Shown: in pieces, positions 23,270 to 36,399 of the stretch
How positions within the stretch are numbered: the stretch's first letter is position 1
Layout: each line of letters begins with the position of its first letter
Assembly (NCBI RefSeq): GCF_029168945.1
Contig: NC_083605.1
Coordinates: 27,727,280-27,791,279 of the forward strand
DNA length: 64,000 nucleotides
Direction of reading: 5' to 3'
Origin: Cannabis sativa
Taxonomy: Eukaryota > Streptophyta > Magnoliopsida > Rosales > Cannabaceae
Translations under genes and position numbers: made by a program
Notes under the pieces: generated by a model
Database searches by the model: none
Seen by the model: the letters and a program-made list of their open reading frames with translations, nothing else
What the model was told of the DNA's origin: nothing

Positions 23270-24900
23270 CACATATTTTATAAATCTATGGCATTTGTAT
23301 CTTGTTCATAGTGGTTTTGACAAGATCATTCTCTGCAAAGAGTTAATATGCCTATATCCACTGAAAGTAAATTCATCTCATTCGCAGATGGATGTACATT
23401 CAGGGGTGGATATGAGTTTTTGTTGTATTCTTAAAACGATCACTCTAGATTTTACCTTATGCAAAAGAAATTTGAAATGTTTGAAAAATTTCATGAATTT
23501 CTAGCAATGGTGAAGGTAAGTGGTTAAAGATCTTGCGAACTGATAGGGGTGGAGGAAAAGTTAGTAGATATGCAGTTCAAAGATCATTAATTTGATTTTT
23601 GAATTATATCCAAACTTACCTCCCCAGAAATTCGAGTTGCATATTGATGATTAGTTACTAGTCATTGCCTTAATCCTTCTATGGTAATATAATTTCAGAA
23701 TGATGTAATGGATGTATACTTTATGTAAATCATTACTAGATTCATGGATGACCTAATTGAAATCTTAAGAAAAGCTAGAACTGCTAACCCTGGTTTGCAT
23801 GTTTGTTAGCTATTCTAAGTGATTAGGGGTGGAGCATCCCATAGTCATTAGATAAGAAAGTGTTTGTTTAAACAAATACTGCTTTTCTAAGAAAATGACT
23901 AAGTCTGAAAATAAAGTAGCAAATAAAGGAGATATTTTTTTCTTGATTCCAAAAGTGTTCTATCATCTTATTTTACAAGATGATCCCACTGCCTCTGTTG
24001 TCTTAACACAACTGAAGAGGTCTATACCATTTAGTTTTCTTAGACATAGTTCACGGTACCTTGTCGTAGTGGGAGAGTCTCTAGGAACTCGCTCTTCTTA
24101 TGACTTGGAAGACACTAGTGATTAAAATCCATTGTGAGTTTAAACAAGTAATGGATTGTCAAGATAAGAAACTAAGAAGAAAGCCAATAGAACTATGGTT
24201 TGATCCATTCACATGGAGTAACCTAAAGTTTTCTATTACAAGGACATGAAAGGAAATTTTCGTTCATAAGTCTATTCAATGGACTTAACAAAACTTCTTG
24301 TTCCTAGTATTATAGGTTTGAGTTTATCTAAACCTATGGCTTGTGGTATACCTGGTAATTACTTACTCTAATGCAAGCATGAGATGCTGATGCATTTTCT
24401 TTCCAATGGAAATCTATAGAAGCTTCACAACTTCTTAGACATAGATTTTATTTATCTAAGGAAAAGTCTCAACTATTCCAGAGAAGATAAAGCCATGAAA
24501 GAATTTCTTAAATCAACAGTAAGAGGTCTCAGATTTTCTTTTGTATGCCTTAGACCAGACACCTGCTGTTGAGTGGGAGTAATGAGTAAGTATCAGATTA
24601 ATCCAGGAGAGGAACATTGGAAGACAATCAAGTAAATTTTAAGATTAAGAAGAGGAACTATATGTTAGTCAATAAGGGTGGTTTTGAAACTCTTAGACTA
24701 CACCACATCAGATTTCGAGACTTGCCTGTGTGCTAGAAAGTCTGTTGATGAGATGGTGATTACTTTGGGGGTGGAGTAGTGATTTTGGAGAAGTGTAAAA
24801 ACCTATCTGAAATCTCTTGGTCTACCAGAAAGAGACTGAATGTTAAAAGTTGCAGGAAAGATACTTTTTCAGTCTAAGGAAAGTTCTATACATTTGTGGC
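23270..24900 (+). pseudogene. Decayed Copia pol of element C
   Basis: Fragments in Copia order. HSGFDKI near 23310 resembles the zinc-binding N-terminal part of integrase. NDHSRFYLMQKKFEMFEKF followed by HEFLAMV (about 23430-23510) matches the integrase core around the first catalytic Asp. LKILRTDRGG at 23524-23553 matches the second. SSRYLVVVGES near 24045 matches the linker before reverse transcriptase. GVMSKYQINPGEEHWKTIK near 24565-24625 and FTLGGG-like sequence near 24750-24785 match the RNase H region. Stops and frameshifts are frequent; the largest frame is 76 codons. It does not encode enzymes. Confidence 0.75.
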
Positions 24901-25178
24901 AGTGTTCCAACTTGCCTTAACTACTAGGGTTACTTCCTGAATAACAAAGAGTAGTTGCCCAAAAGTATAGAATCCAGTATCCCAAATGAGTAGACATATA
25001 GCGAGGAATTTCACATTATCAAGGATTTTGTGATTAAGGAAGAGTAATGGTGGAGAAGAGGTTGTGTTTAATTCAACCTGTCAGATCCCATTACGAGGAG
25101 TTTACTACTATTACACTTGATTGGTATATCAAGGTGTTAATGATTATTTGAAATGCACTTTTTGTTTTATATTAGTGC

Positions 25179-25187
25179 AAGTGGGAG
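25179..25187 (+). other. Polypurine tract of element C
   Basis: AAGTGGGAG immediately before the 3' LTR start at 25190, identical to that of B. Confidence 0.85.
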
Positions 25188-25189
25188 TT

Positions 25190-27103
25190 TGTTGGGTTTT
25201 ATGCCCTAAATAAAACTCATTTCATATAATCAGATTTACTTATTAATAAAGATCAGAAATAACATTTTATGTTGCATGGTTCACATGATTTATTTCATGA
25301 TTATATATGTATATAATGTATGAATTCTTTTTAAGTCCAGAACATATGAGTTTGTTAAAGATTATAGTGTTGTCAGCACAGTGGAATATAATCTTTATTA
25401 TATGTTCAAAAGTTGATTCCCTGATTTGTCAGAACACTGGATTTAGACTGAAATGGTATAATCAGCGATAGGTATTCTTACACCTTGGAAAAGTGTTATG
25501 TCCTTTCCAGGACATTGGCAAAGTTTACCAGTATCGGATGTATGGAGTATACATCGGAAGGGACCGATATTGAACTTTGATTAGATTTTGAAACTTACCG
25601 TAAACATCTATTCAATTCAATATCATAAGTTGATCCTAGATCACATGATCGAAATCCTGATATGGTTAGGCTCAATTTCAAGAGTATTATTCGTGTTCTT
25701 TGATTTGTTAGTTAAGCCTAGTTTTGTATCAGGGTGATACGTACATTTTGGGAACACGGTAATACAATTGAGTGGGGGAGCGCTAACATAAATATGGAAT
25801 CTATAGCTTCTATTTGGCAAATAGAAGTAAAGGATGATTTCCTTCGAGCTTAACCAAACAAAGATAAATGGTGGAGATCTCATTTCACTTAGGTGAAATA
25901 TCATTTATACAGGGTTAAGTGTTTTAAGGATAAAATACATTGTAGGGTGTTACGGTAATTTAATCCTGTACAGTGTAAATCATCTATATAGAGGATCATT
26001 GATCACATTAGGGTTATAACAATGGATAACTAATGACGTGTCTATATCGTGGAACATATAGAGCGTTTCTATATGACTGAGAGTGCAATTCCAAGTTCTA
26101 AGTGTGGATTCAATGAGGAATTAATAAGTTAGGGAATTTACTTGGTAAATTCGGTTCGACTTATTGGAAGCTCGGTTATATAGACCCATGGTCCCCATAC
26201 TAGTTGAGGCCATACTGCTTGTAAGACTCAGTTAATTGATTTTAATTAATCAATTATAATTCTAAAAGTTAGACTATGTCTACTTTATGAATTCTCACAG
26301 TTTAAGGATGAAATCGTAAAGAAAAGGGTTTCTCGGTTTAATTATTAATTAAGAGACTTTGTATGTCTAATTAATAATTATTTTAAATGACAATATTATT
26401 TAATAATCTATTTTAGTTATTAAATAATTAGTTTTGGCATTTAAATGATTAGAATTGGAAAAATGGCATTTTTGGAGAAATTGAAATAAAATTGAGGAAA
26501 CAGCAAAATCCAAGTGAGGCCCATTTCCCTCTATGGGCCGAGCACTCCCTTTGTGTTTCCCAATTATTATTTTCATTTTTAATTGCCATGTAATTGCTAA
26601 TCAAAGCCTAGCTATAATAGGAAAGTGGTGGATCACACTAAATAAGGCAGTTAATTGATTACACAGTAATTAAGGAAACTGTTTTATTTGGAAAGTTGTG
26701 CTCTCCCTTTTCCCTATATAAAGCAACCTTGCTCTCTTCTCTTGTATGGATGAAAAGCCACGAAATTGAGAGAGAAAAATAGAGAGAAATTTCGAAATCC
26801 TTGTGAGATGAGTAGTGCCCACACACATCAAGTGGTATCTCAATCATAGTATGGAAGACTATGGAATTTCTGCATCAAAGGAGGAGAAAAGAAGATCCAG
26901 GTTCAGATCTTGGTGATGCTCTGCTATAGAAAGGAATCAAGGGCTAGAGATCTGAATGGAAGGAGTCATATTATTCCGCTGCACCCACTGTAAGGTTTTC
27001 TAACTTTATATGTGTTTATTTTCATTGTTTTAGAATTCATATTAGGTTGTTAATCCAACATACTTGTTAGTAAATCTAGATCCTGGTAAAATAATTTCCA
27101 ACA
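25190..27103 (+). repeat. 3' LTR of element C
   Basis: TGTTGGGTTTTATGCCC to ATTTCCAACA. TATATAAA at 26715-26722. Nearly identical to 17261-19173, with about twelve substitutions and one 1-bp length change. Confidence 0.9.
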
Positions 27104-27114
27104 ACATTTATGTT
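27104..27114 (-). repeat. Remnant of E between C and D, with both target duplications
   Basis: Eleven bases: ACATT (right duplication of C), one T, then ATGTT (left duplication of D, matching 39056-39060). C and D therefore hit E independently within a few bases of each other. Confidence 0.75.
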
Positions 27115-28887
27115 TGTTGGATATAATTTACGAGGATCTAGATTTACTACCAAGTATGTTTCATTAACATCCTAATATGAATTCTAAAACAATGAAATAA
27201 ACACATATAAAGTTTAGTAAACCTTACATTGGTTGCAGCGGAATATAATGACTCATTTCGTTCAGATCTCTAGCCCTTGATTCCTTTGTGTAGCAGGGCA
27301 TCACCAAGATCTGAACATGGATCTCTTTCTCTCCTTCCTTTGATGCTGATTCTCTTTCTTGTTGATTGGATTCTCCTACAGTCTTACACACTATGATTGA
27401 GATACCACTTTATGTGTGTGGGCACTCACTCATTCACTAATGGCTGAAAAATATTTGTGAAGATAGGCTATAGTGTTTTCGAATTGAAGAAGAAAGAAGA
27501 AGGAAGATGTCTTATCTAGGTTTTAGCTTTGGAGGCATTAGTTGGATAATGAGACCATAACCGTCCTTTTATACTATTCTTCAATAGGGTTGGGGTTGAA
27601 TTAAATGGATTAAAAAAGAATAAAATATTGGGCAAAAATACCTCTTGGCTGTACACAATAAGTAGACCAATCTGTAGTTACAATTTTGCCACTTTATTTC
27701 AACAACTTATTCTTCTTTTCAATAATACCATATTTTTCAATTCAAACCTATAAATGCCAAACTATTTATTTAATAATTAAAATAACTATCAAATAAAATT
27801 GTCATTTATAATATTTATTAATTAGACTCCATATAGTCTCTTAATTAACAAATAAACCCCAAAACACTATTTCTTCACAATCAACCATAACATAGTGAAA
27901 ATTCATAAACTAGACATAGTCTAACTTTAGACTTATAATTGATTAATCAAAATCAATTAACTGAGTCTTACAAGCAGTATGATCTCAACTAGTGTGGGGA
28001 CCATGGGCCTATATAGAACGCTCTATATGTTTCACGATATAGATACGCTATTAATTATCCATTGTTATAATATTAATTTGATCAATGACCCTCTAATAGA
28101 TGATCTACATTGAATAGGAACTAAATTACCGTTACACCTTCAATGTATTTTATCCTTAAAACACTTAGCTCCGTATAAATGATATTTCAGCGAAGTGAAG
28201 TGAGATCTCCACCATTTATCTCTGTTTAGCCAAGCTCGAAGGATATCATCGTTTCACTTCTAAATTCCTATAGAAGTTATAGACTCCATATTTATGTTAG
28301 CGCTCCCACTCAAGTATACTATCATGTTCCCAAAATGTACGTATCACCCTGACCCAAAAGTAGGCTTAACTAACTAATCAAAGAACATGTACAATACTCT
28401 TGAGATCGAACCTAACCATATCAGGATTAAGATAATTTGATCTAGGATCAACGGGTGATATTGAATTGAATAGATATTACGGTAAGTTTTAATATATCTA
28501 ATCAAAGTTCAATATCGGTCCCTTTCGATGTATACTCCATACATCCGATACTGGTAAACTTTGCCAATGCCCTGGGAAGGACATAACACTTATCCAAGGT
28601 GTAAGAATACCTATCCCTGATTATCATGTAAGTCTAAATCCAGTGAACTGACAAACCAGGGAATAAACTTTCGAACATATAATTAAGATTATATTCCACT
28701 GTGCTGACAACACTATAATCATTAAAAAATTCATATGTTCTGGACTTAAATAGAATTCATACATTATATATATAATCATGAAATAAATCATGTGAACCAT
28801 GCAACATAAAATGTTATTTCTGATCTTTATTAATAAGTAAATTTGATTATATTGAAATGGGTTTTATTTAGGGCACAAAACCCAACA
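27115..28887 (-). repeat. 3' LTR of element D, with an internal deletion
   Basis: 1,773 bp against 1,878 for the 5' LTR. Near 28014 the sequence jumps from GGGCCTATATA straight to GAACGCTCTATATG, missing about 105 bp that the other LTR keeps (roughly 38080-38184). TATATA lies at both deletion edges. Confidence 0.85.
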
Positions 28888-28889
28888 AA

Positions 28890-28899
28890 CTCCCACTTT
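28890..28899 (-). other. Polypurine tract of element D
   Basis: On the minus strand AAAGTGGGAG, immediately before the 3' LTR. Plus-strand reading is CTCCCACTTT. Confidence 0.8.
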
Positions 28900-28929
28900 C
28901 ACTAATATAAAACAAAATGTGCATTTCAA

Positions 28930-30720
28930 ATAATCTCAACACCTTGATATACAAATCCTTAATATTGTGAAACTCCTCTCTATATGTCTACTCTCTTGGG
29001 ATGCTGGATTCTACACTTTTGGCAACTACTTTTTGGTTAATCATGACATAACACTAGTAGTTAAGACAAGTTGGAACGGTGCCACAAATGTATAGAACTT
29101 TCCTTAGACTGAATAAGTCCCTTTCCTGCAACTTTAACATTCAGTCTCTCTCTGGTAGACCTAGAGACTTCAGATAGGTTTTTACACTTCTCCAAAATCA
29201 CTACTCCACCCCTAGAGTAATCACCATCTTATCAGCAAACTTTATAGCACAAAGGCAAGTCTCGAAATCTGATGTGGTGTAGTCTAAGAGTTTTAAACTC
29301 ACCCTTATCGACTAACATATAGTTCCTCTTCTTAATCTTAAGATTTACTTGATTGTCTTCCAATGTTCCTCTCCTGGATTAATCTGATACCTACTCTTTA
29401 CTCCCACTCAACAGCAGGTGTCTGGTCTACGACATACTAAGTATATTTGAGACATCTCACTGTTGATTTAAGAAATTCTTTCATGGCTTTATCTTTTCTG
29501 GAATAGTTGAGACTTTTCCTTGGATAAATAAAATCTATGTCTAGAAGTCGAGAAGGTTCTATAGATTGCCATTAGAAAGAAATGCTTCAGCATCTTACTA
29601 AAGTAAGTTTCTTGCATTAGAGTAAGTAATTACCAAGTATACCACAAGCCATAGGTTTAGATAAACTCAAACCTATAATACTAGGAACATGAAGTTTTGT
29701 TAAGTCCATTGAATAGACTTATTAACAAAAATTTCCTTTTATGTCCTTGTAATAGAAAACTTTAGGTTATTCCATGTGAATGGATCAAACCATAGTTCTA
29801 TTGGCTTTTTTTCTTAGTTTCTTATTTTGACAATCCATTACTTGTTTAAACTTACAATGGATTTTAATCACTAGTGTCTTCCAAGTCATAAAAAGGTGAG
29901 TTCCTAGAAACCCTCCCACTACGACAAGGTACCGTGAATTATGTCTAAGAAAACTAAATGGTATTGACCTCTTTAGTTGTGTCAAGACAATAGAGGCAGT
30001 GGGATCATCTCGTATCAAATAAGATGATAGAACACTTATGGGATTCAAAAAAATATCTCCTTTATTTGTTACTTTATTTTCAGACTTAGCCATTTTCTTA
30101 GAAGATTAGTATTTGTTTAAACAAACACTTTCTTATCTATTAACTATGGGATGTTCCACCCCTAATCACTTAGAATAGCTAACAAACATGCAAACCAAGG
30201 TTAACAGTTCTAGGTTTTCTTAAGATTTCGATTAGGTCATCCATGAATCTAGTAATGGTTTACACTAAGTACCCAACCATTGCATCATTCTGAAATTGTA
30301 TTACCATAGAAGGATTTAGGCAACGACTAGTAACTAATCATCAATATGCGAATCGAATTTCTGGGGAGGTAAGTTTGGATATAATTCAAAAATTAATTTA
30401 ATGATCTTTGAACTGCATATCTACTAAATATTTCTCCACCCCTATCAGTTTGCAAGATCTTAACCACTTACGTTAATGGTTTTTCACCATTGCTAGAAAT
30501 TCATGAAATTTTTCAAACATTTCAAATTTCTTTGCATAAGGTATAATCTAGAGTGATCGTTTTAAGAATACAACGAAAAACTCATATCCACCCCTGAATA
30601 TACATCCATCTGGGAATGAGATGAACTTACTTTCAATAGATATAGGCTTATTAACTCTTTGCAGAGAATGATCTTGTCAAAACCACTATGAACAAGATAC
30701 AAATGTCATAGATTTATAAA
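28930..30720 (-). pseudogene. Decayed Copia pol of element D
   Basis: Collinear on the minus strand with the pol relic of C. The RNase H-side segment (GVMSKYQ / GEEHW region of C) is at about 29340-29430. The linker with SSRYLVVVG-like reading is at 29920-29960. The integrase DRGG region is at about 30425-30465, and the core segment equivalent to KKFEMFEKFHEF is at 30484-30560. Stops are scattered throughout; the longest frame (102 codons, 29785-30093) mixes linker sequence with shifted frames. No functional product is expected. Confidence 0.7.
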
Positions 30721-31199
30721 ATATGGTTGTGTCTTTTGATGACTTAGTTTTTGTTACATCAAAGAGTTCTTAGAATAGTGCAAGTGGATTCTGGTCACAG
30801 AATACTAAACTCATATTCCTTACTAACATACAGTTTGAATCCATTGATAGAAAATAGTTATTAAACACTTGTGAAAGTGAAACTGTATTGTATTAAAAAG
30901 AATTATTTGGAATCTAAAATTTAAAGTCAAAGACTTGAATTTATACCAAATATAATGAGTAATTCTTTCTTGGACCACCACTACTAATTTAACTCTAAGT
31001 CTGATTTGCCCATACAAGTAGGAGATTTCTAAGATTGAGGATTTATATCATTTTGGGATAGAATTTCGGGATTATAATATTATGCGTCATTTAATTTCTT
31101 AAGAGAAAATATATAATGACATGAAATGATTTATAGACCATTCATCCAATGATATGTTATTGAGCTAATTCGAAACGAATAAGCTAAGAGGAATTAGGA

Positions 31200-31470
31200 T
31201 AATTTCGTTTTTAAATAAGAATCCAACGATGGTTCGATTAGCGAGAGTCAAAGTAATCTTATTTATACAAATCTCTTGTTTCATATTGTAAATACTAGTC
31301 TAAGGTGTCATTAATTGATGAACAACTAGATGTTGCATTTACAATATTTATCTTTCGAGATCCAACACTATTATGTTTGTCTAATGGTGATAATCTATTA
31401 GGGATTTGTCCCATTAGAACAACAAACCAAGTTAGACCAACAATGAAGATTCGAAATTAAACTACAATTT
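31200..31470 (-). repeat. Diverged second leader cassette of D in place of gag
   Basis: Minus-strand equivalent of 22626-22900 in C: CGATTAGCGAGAGTCAAAG (about 31235-31253) is the diverged twin motif, and GACCAACAATGAAGATTCG (31434-31452) is its far end. Its presence in both C and D shows the duplication predates these copies. Confidence 0.5.
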
Positions 31471-31479
31471 AATAACAGA

Positions 31480-31727
31480 AAATAACATGGTTCAATATAG
31501 ATTCATACACAATTCAGAAATTAATAAACACATAGCAAGTAGGAATGACAAGTGAAAATACTAAAACATACAATCCTAAATAATTTCCAAGGTCTTCAAC
31601 AAACTGATATCAGTGTCCCGTTTAGGCGAGAGTCAGTGATACCATCCATTGAATAGAGTTGTCAGCTCATCTAAAATGATAAACATTCTAGCAACCTTTT
31701 ATTCGATCAAGATTGGAATCCAGCGTT
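31480..31727 (-). promoter_or_regulatory. Leader cassette of D, gag-proximal half
   Basis: Contains CTGATATCAG and one copy of the reversed twin motif, CCCGTTTAGGCGAGAGTCA, at about 31617-31635. The solo LTR interrupts the cassette after AATCCAGCGTT. Confidence 0.5.
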
Positions 31728-33609
31728 TGTTGGATATATTTTACCAGGATCTAGATTTACTACCATGTATGTTTCATTAACATCTTCATATGAATTCTAA
31801 AACAATGAAATAAACACATATAAAGTTTAGTAAACCATACATTGGGTGCAGCGGAATATAATGACTCCTTCCGTTCAGATCTCTAGCCCTTGATTCCTTT
31901 CTGTAGCAGAGCATAACCAAGATCTGAACCTGGATCTCTTTCTCTCCTTCCTTTGATGCTGATTCTCCTTCTTATTGTTTGGAATCTCCTACAGTCTTAC
32001 ACACTATTAGATACCACTTGATGTGTGTGGGCACTCACTCATTCACTAATGGCTGAAAATATTTAGTTTGAAGAAAGGCTTGGTGTTTCGAATTGAAGAA
32101 GAAAGAAGAAGGAAGAGGTCTCATCTAGGTTTTTAGCTTTTGAGGCATTAGTTGGATAATGAGACCATAATCTTCCTTTTATACTATTCTTCAATAGGGT
32201 TAGGGTTGAATTAAATGGATTACAAAGAATAAAATATTGCGCAATAAATCACTCTTGGCCGTACACTTAAGTGAGCCAATCTCTAGTTACAATTTTGCCA
32301 CTTTATTTCAACCAATTATTCTTCTTTTCAATAATACCATATTTTCCAATTCAACCTTATAAATGCCAAACTATTTATTTAATAATTAAAATAACTATCA
32401 AATAAAATTGTCATTTATAATATTTATTAATTAGACTCCATAAAGTCTATTAATTAACAAATAAACCCCAAAACACTATTTCTTCACAATCAAGCCATAA
32501 CATAGTGAAAATTGATAAAGTAGACATAGTCTAACTTTAGAATTATAATTGATTAATCAAAATCAATTAACTGAGTCTTACAAGCAGTATGGTCTCAACT
32601 AGTATGGGGACCATGGGTCTATATATTCGAGCTTCCAATAAGCAGATCAAGAATTTATATCTTAAATTCACTGACTTACTAATTCTTCGTTGAATCCACG
32701 CATAGAACTTAGAATTGCACTCTCAGTATATAGAACACTCTATATGTTCCATCATATAGACACGTCATTAGTTATCCATTGTTATAATCTTAATTTGATC
32801 AATGATTCTCTATATAGATGATCTACACTGTAAAGTGATTAGATTACCGTAACACCCTACAATATATTTTATCCTTGAAACACTTAACCCCGTATAAATA
32901 ATATTTCAGCTAAGTGAAATGAGTACTCCATCATTTATTTTCGTTTGGTCAAGCTCGAAGGAAATCATCCTTTACTTTCTATTTGTCAGATAGAAGCTAT
33001 AGATTCCATATTTATGTTAGCGCTCCCACTCAATTGCACTATCATGTTCCCAAAATGTACGTATCACCCTGACCCAAAAGTAGGCTTAACTAACAAATCA
33101 AAGAACATGTATAATACTCTTGAGATTCAACCTAAACAAATCAGGATTAAGATCATTTGATCTAGGATCAACAGGTGATATTGAATTGAATAGATAATAC
33201 GGTAAATTTTAACAAATCTAATCAAAGTTCAATATCGGTCCCTTCCGATGTATACTCCATACATCCAATGCTGATAAACTTTGTCAATACCCTGGAAAGG
33301 ACATAACACTTATCCAAGGTGTAAGAATACCTATCGCTGATTATACCATGTCAGTCTAAATCCAGTGAACTGACAAATCAGGGAATAAACTTTCGAACAT
33401 GTAATTAAGATTATATTCCACTGTGCTGACAACACTATAATCATTAACAAATTGAGATGTTCTGGATATAAATAGAATTCATACATTATATACATAATTA
33501 TGAAATAAATCATGTGAACCATGCAACATAAAATGTTATTTCTGATCTTTATTAATACGTAAATCTGATTATATTGAAATGAGTTTTATTTAGGGCATAA
33601 AACCCAACA
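31728..33609 (-). mobile_element. Solo Copia LTR nested in element D
   Basis: TGTTGGATATATTTTACC to GGGCATAAAACCCAACA, 1,882 bp, minus orientation, with perfect target duplication GCGTT at 31723-31727 and 33610-33614. C's undisturbed sequence ACAACGCGGATTC gives the empty site. The small plus-strand frame at 32945-33160 is not a gene. Confidence 0.92.
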
Positions 33610-33850
33610 GCGTTGTCCCGTTTAGGCGAGAGTCAAGGCTATTCTATCTTATGAGCTTCCACCATTGTTTCATGCTTTTGTAAGTCAAATATAGTCGCCA
33701 CCATTAGGGTGATCAATACTATATAAAACACTTACAAATAATATTATCTTCCGAGATTCTACGACATTAAATTGCTAATGAACGTTCCTCCATAGGGAGG
33801 ATTACTCACTAAAACAAGAACTATGTAGAACCAACAATGGAGATCGAATG
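33610..33850 (-). promoter_or_regulatory. Leader cassette of D, primer-proximal half
   Basis: Starts with GCGTTGTCCCGTTTAGGCGA, then CGCCACCATTAGGGTGATC and CCTCCATAGGGAGGATTACT, the reversed stem-loops. The GGAGG/CCTCC arms still pair although the loop has changed. Confidence 0.5.
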
Positions 33851-35143
33851 TCCTAATAATAAAGCTCATTATTTAAAGTGTATTTTCTTCTAACATTTAT
33901 TTTAATTAATTTATTTTAAATATATATTTATTTAATTAAAATTTCCAATTTAGAATGAAAAATTCTAAATATAAATTTAAATTTAATATTTATAAATTTT
34001 ACTTAGATGGATATGAAAATAACATGAATTATTTCCATCTTAGTAATAATTTCCAATAAATATTTAGAAAAATATTCAATTTAAGTTGTTTCAAAATTAA
34101 TTTAAATTAATTTACAACTCAAATTTAATTTTCTATAAATATATATTGCATTTCGAAAAATTGAAGTATTCAAGAATACAATTTTCAAAATTGCTTGTTA
34201 AAATAAAATAAAAATAAATCCTGAAAAAAATTACTCTAATTTTATGTTGGCCCAAAATTAATTTACAACAAAAATATAATTTTCCTATTTAATTAAATAT
34301 TAAAGAAAAATTTCAAATATTTAAGTATCATGATGAAAATCAACTTAAATATTAATTTTTTATTTAATTAAATACAGTAGAAAAATACTTCAAGCAAAAC
34401 AGATAATATCTATCTAGATTTTCTTTGACTAATCAATTCAATTTCTAATTATAATATATTTTAATTCATTTATCTTTAATTAATCATTAAATGAAAAAAT
34501 CATTGATTTAAGTTGGTCCAAAATTAAAATAAATAATTTTCAACTTTAATCTATTTTTCAAATAAAATTCCAAATTTCTGTATTTAAGAAATACAATTTC
34601 AAAATTGTGGGAAAAGGATTAATAAAATAAAATAAAATATATTTTGAAAATTATTCAAATTTAAGTTATACTAAAATAAGATTTCAAACTTAAAACAATT
34701 TTCAATTTTAATTAAATAACATGAAAATAATAATATTTAAGTATCATGATGAAAATCAACTTAAATATTTAAATTTTCAATTTAATTAAATGTATTAAAT
34801 TCAAGAAATAAATAATTAAGTGTAGAGAAGACTTAATTATTAATTCTAATTTAATACTAAGAAAAATATACTTAACTTAGATTGTACCAATTAATTATTA
34901 AACAATTAATTTCACAATCTATGATATTTTCCTAATTAAATATTAGAAAAAAAAATAACTAGTTCTAGAAATAACTATCTAGAATATATTTCATTTACTA
35001 AGTGTTTTTCTAAAATTAACTTTAAAATATTAAATGAAAAATAAATTTCATATATTTTAAAAGTTAATTATGTTGCTAATTCAATTTTAATTAGGTTAGA
35101 CTAATATAATTAACCTAATACAATTATTTAAATAAGGCAAATA

Positions 35144-35235
35144 GGCCTTCACAATTGGGGTAGTTCATGTGAGGGGGAGCTGGGTTCAGTATGTCGTAAC
35201 CACTTCTATTGGCCCCCAACTCTCACACAAGGCCC
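35144..35235 (-). promoter_or_regulatory. Conserved GC-rich stem-loop block in leader of D
   Basis: Reverse complement of the 8555-8647 block: GGCCTTCACAATTGGGGTAG at one end and CAACTCTCACACAAGGCCCG at the other, with TTGGGG/CCCCAA-type inner arms kept. One of four copies in the window. Confidence 0.6.
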
Positions 35236-36399
35236 GAAAGAGAGGAATTTAACCTTTAAATAAACAATTGTTATTCATTGAATAAGCACAAATCTAATTG
35301 GGCCTAAATAAATTTACTTATGTCAAAATTTATTTTAGCAACCTAGTCCATTTACTTAGTAAAACTTAAATGGGCTTCCTATATGCATCTAAGCCCAATA
35401 GCAAACATATAGGCTCACACAGGTCAAATAATTTGGATGGGCCCTATCATGTTACTAGGTTTACACAGATGAAAGAAATAGCAAAAATTACTTGTTACAA
35501 ATTATTTATAAGATCTATTGACAATTGGACTATGATTAAAATCAGATCATTGGATCTGTCAACAAGTTAATCATAGCAATTTAGATCAAATAAATAATAG
35601 GTTTGAAAAAAAATTTAATACATAATAATATAATCAATCAATACAAACAATAATAACTGATCTGGAATATCTGGAAAGTAAGCTAAAATATCTCAATTTT
35701 AAATTTAAAAAAAAATTAATTTTAAAATAAATATCTTAACTAGAATTCAAATTTAGGTTGTTAGAGAATATTTGAAAAAATTTAAAATTCAACAAATTCC
35801 TAAATTTTCTAAATTCTAACAAAAAAAAAATCAAAAATATCTAACCAATTTTTCAAATATCAAGTTTATTCAAAATTTAAATTTATTTAAAATTTCTAAT
35901 AAGATAATATAATAAAATATCTTGAATTTTAAATTTAGATATTTCATTATTATATTCTACGTCTTATAATTTAATAAATTTAAATATTACATAAATAAAC
36001 TAATTGAAAAATAAGATATTTTATATGGTTAGAATCTTTAAAAAAATAAAATAATAAGTTTGAAAAATTTAAGGTTTGAAACCCTAAAATATCTATTCAA
36101 ACTAAACTAACCAATTTTTCAAATTTCATGTTATTTTTGCCAAAATATAATTTTAATAAAAAAATGTCTAATAAGATAAAATGTTAAACCTAACATATTC
36201 CTAATCTTATAATTTTAATTAATAAAATATATTTCAAAAAATAACAAATTTGAAAAAAAAAATATGATATGGTTAGCAAACTTTGAAATTTGAACAAGGT
36301 TATTTTAAAAGATAATATTTTAATATCAAAGTAAGATCATTCAATTTTTTTTTTAAAAAAAATCTGATCTTATAATTAAAATAAGGCTAATTAGGATTT

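Larger units (their letters stand above)
17261..27103 (+). mobile_element. Complete non-autonomous Copia element C (no gag, decayed pol)
   Basis: A 9,843-bp element with LTRs of 1,913 and 1,914 bp that differ by about a dozen bases by eye, so it inserted recently. Target duplication is ACATA on the left and ACATT on the right, one mismatch. Primer site, long leader, conserved stem-loop block and polypurine tract are present. There is no gag; pol is full of stops. It must have moved using proteins from another element. Confidence 0.88.

Noticed and set aside
23895..24125. 76-codon frame resembling 29785-30093 on the other strand
   Set aside because: Both are the pol linker relic of C and D, not independent genes.
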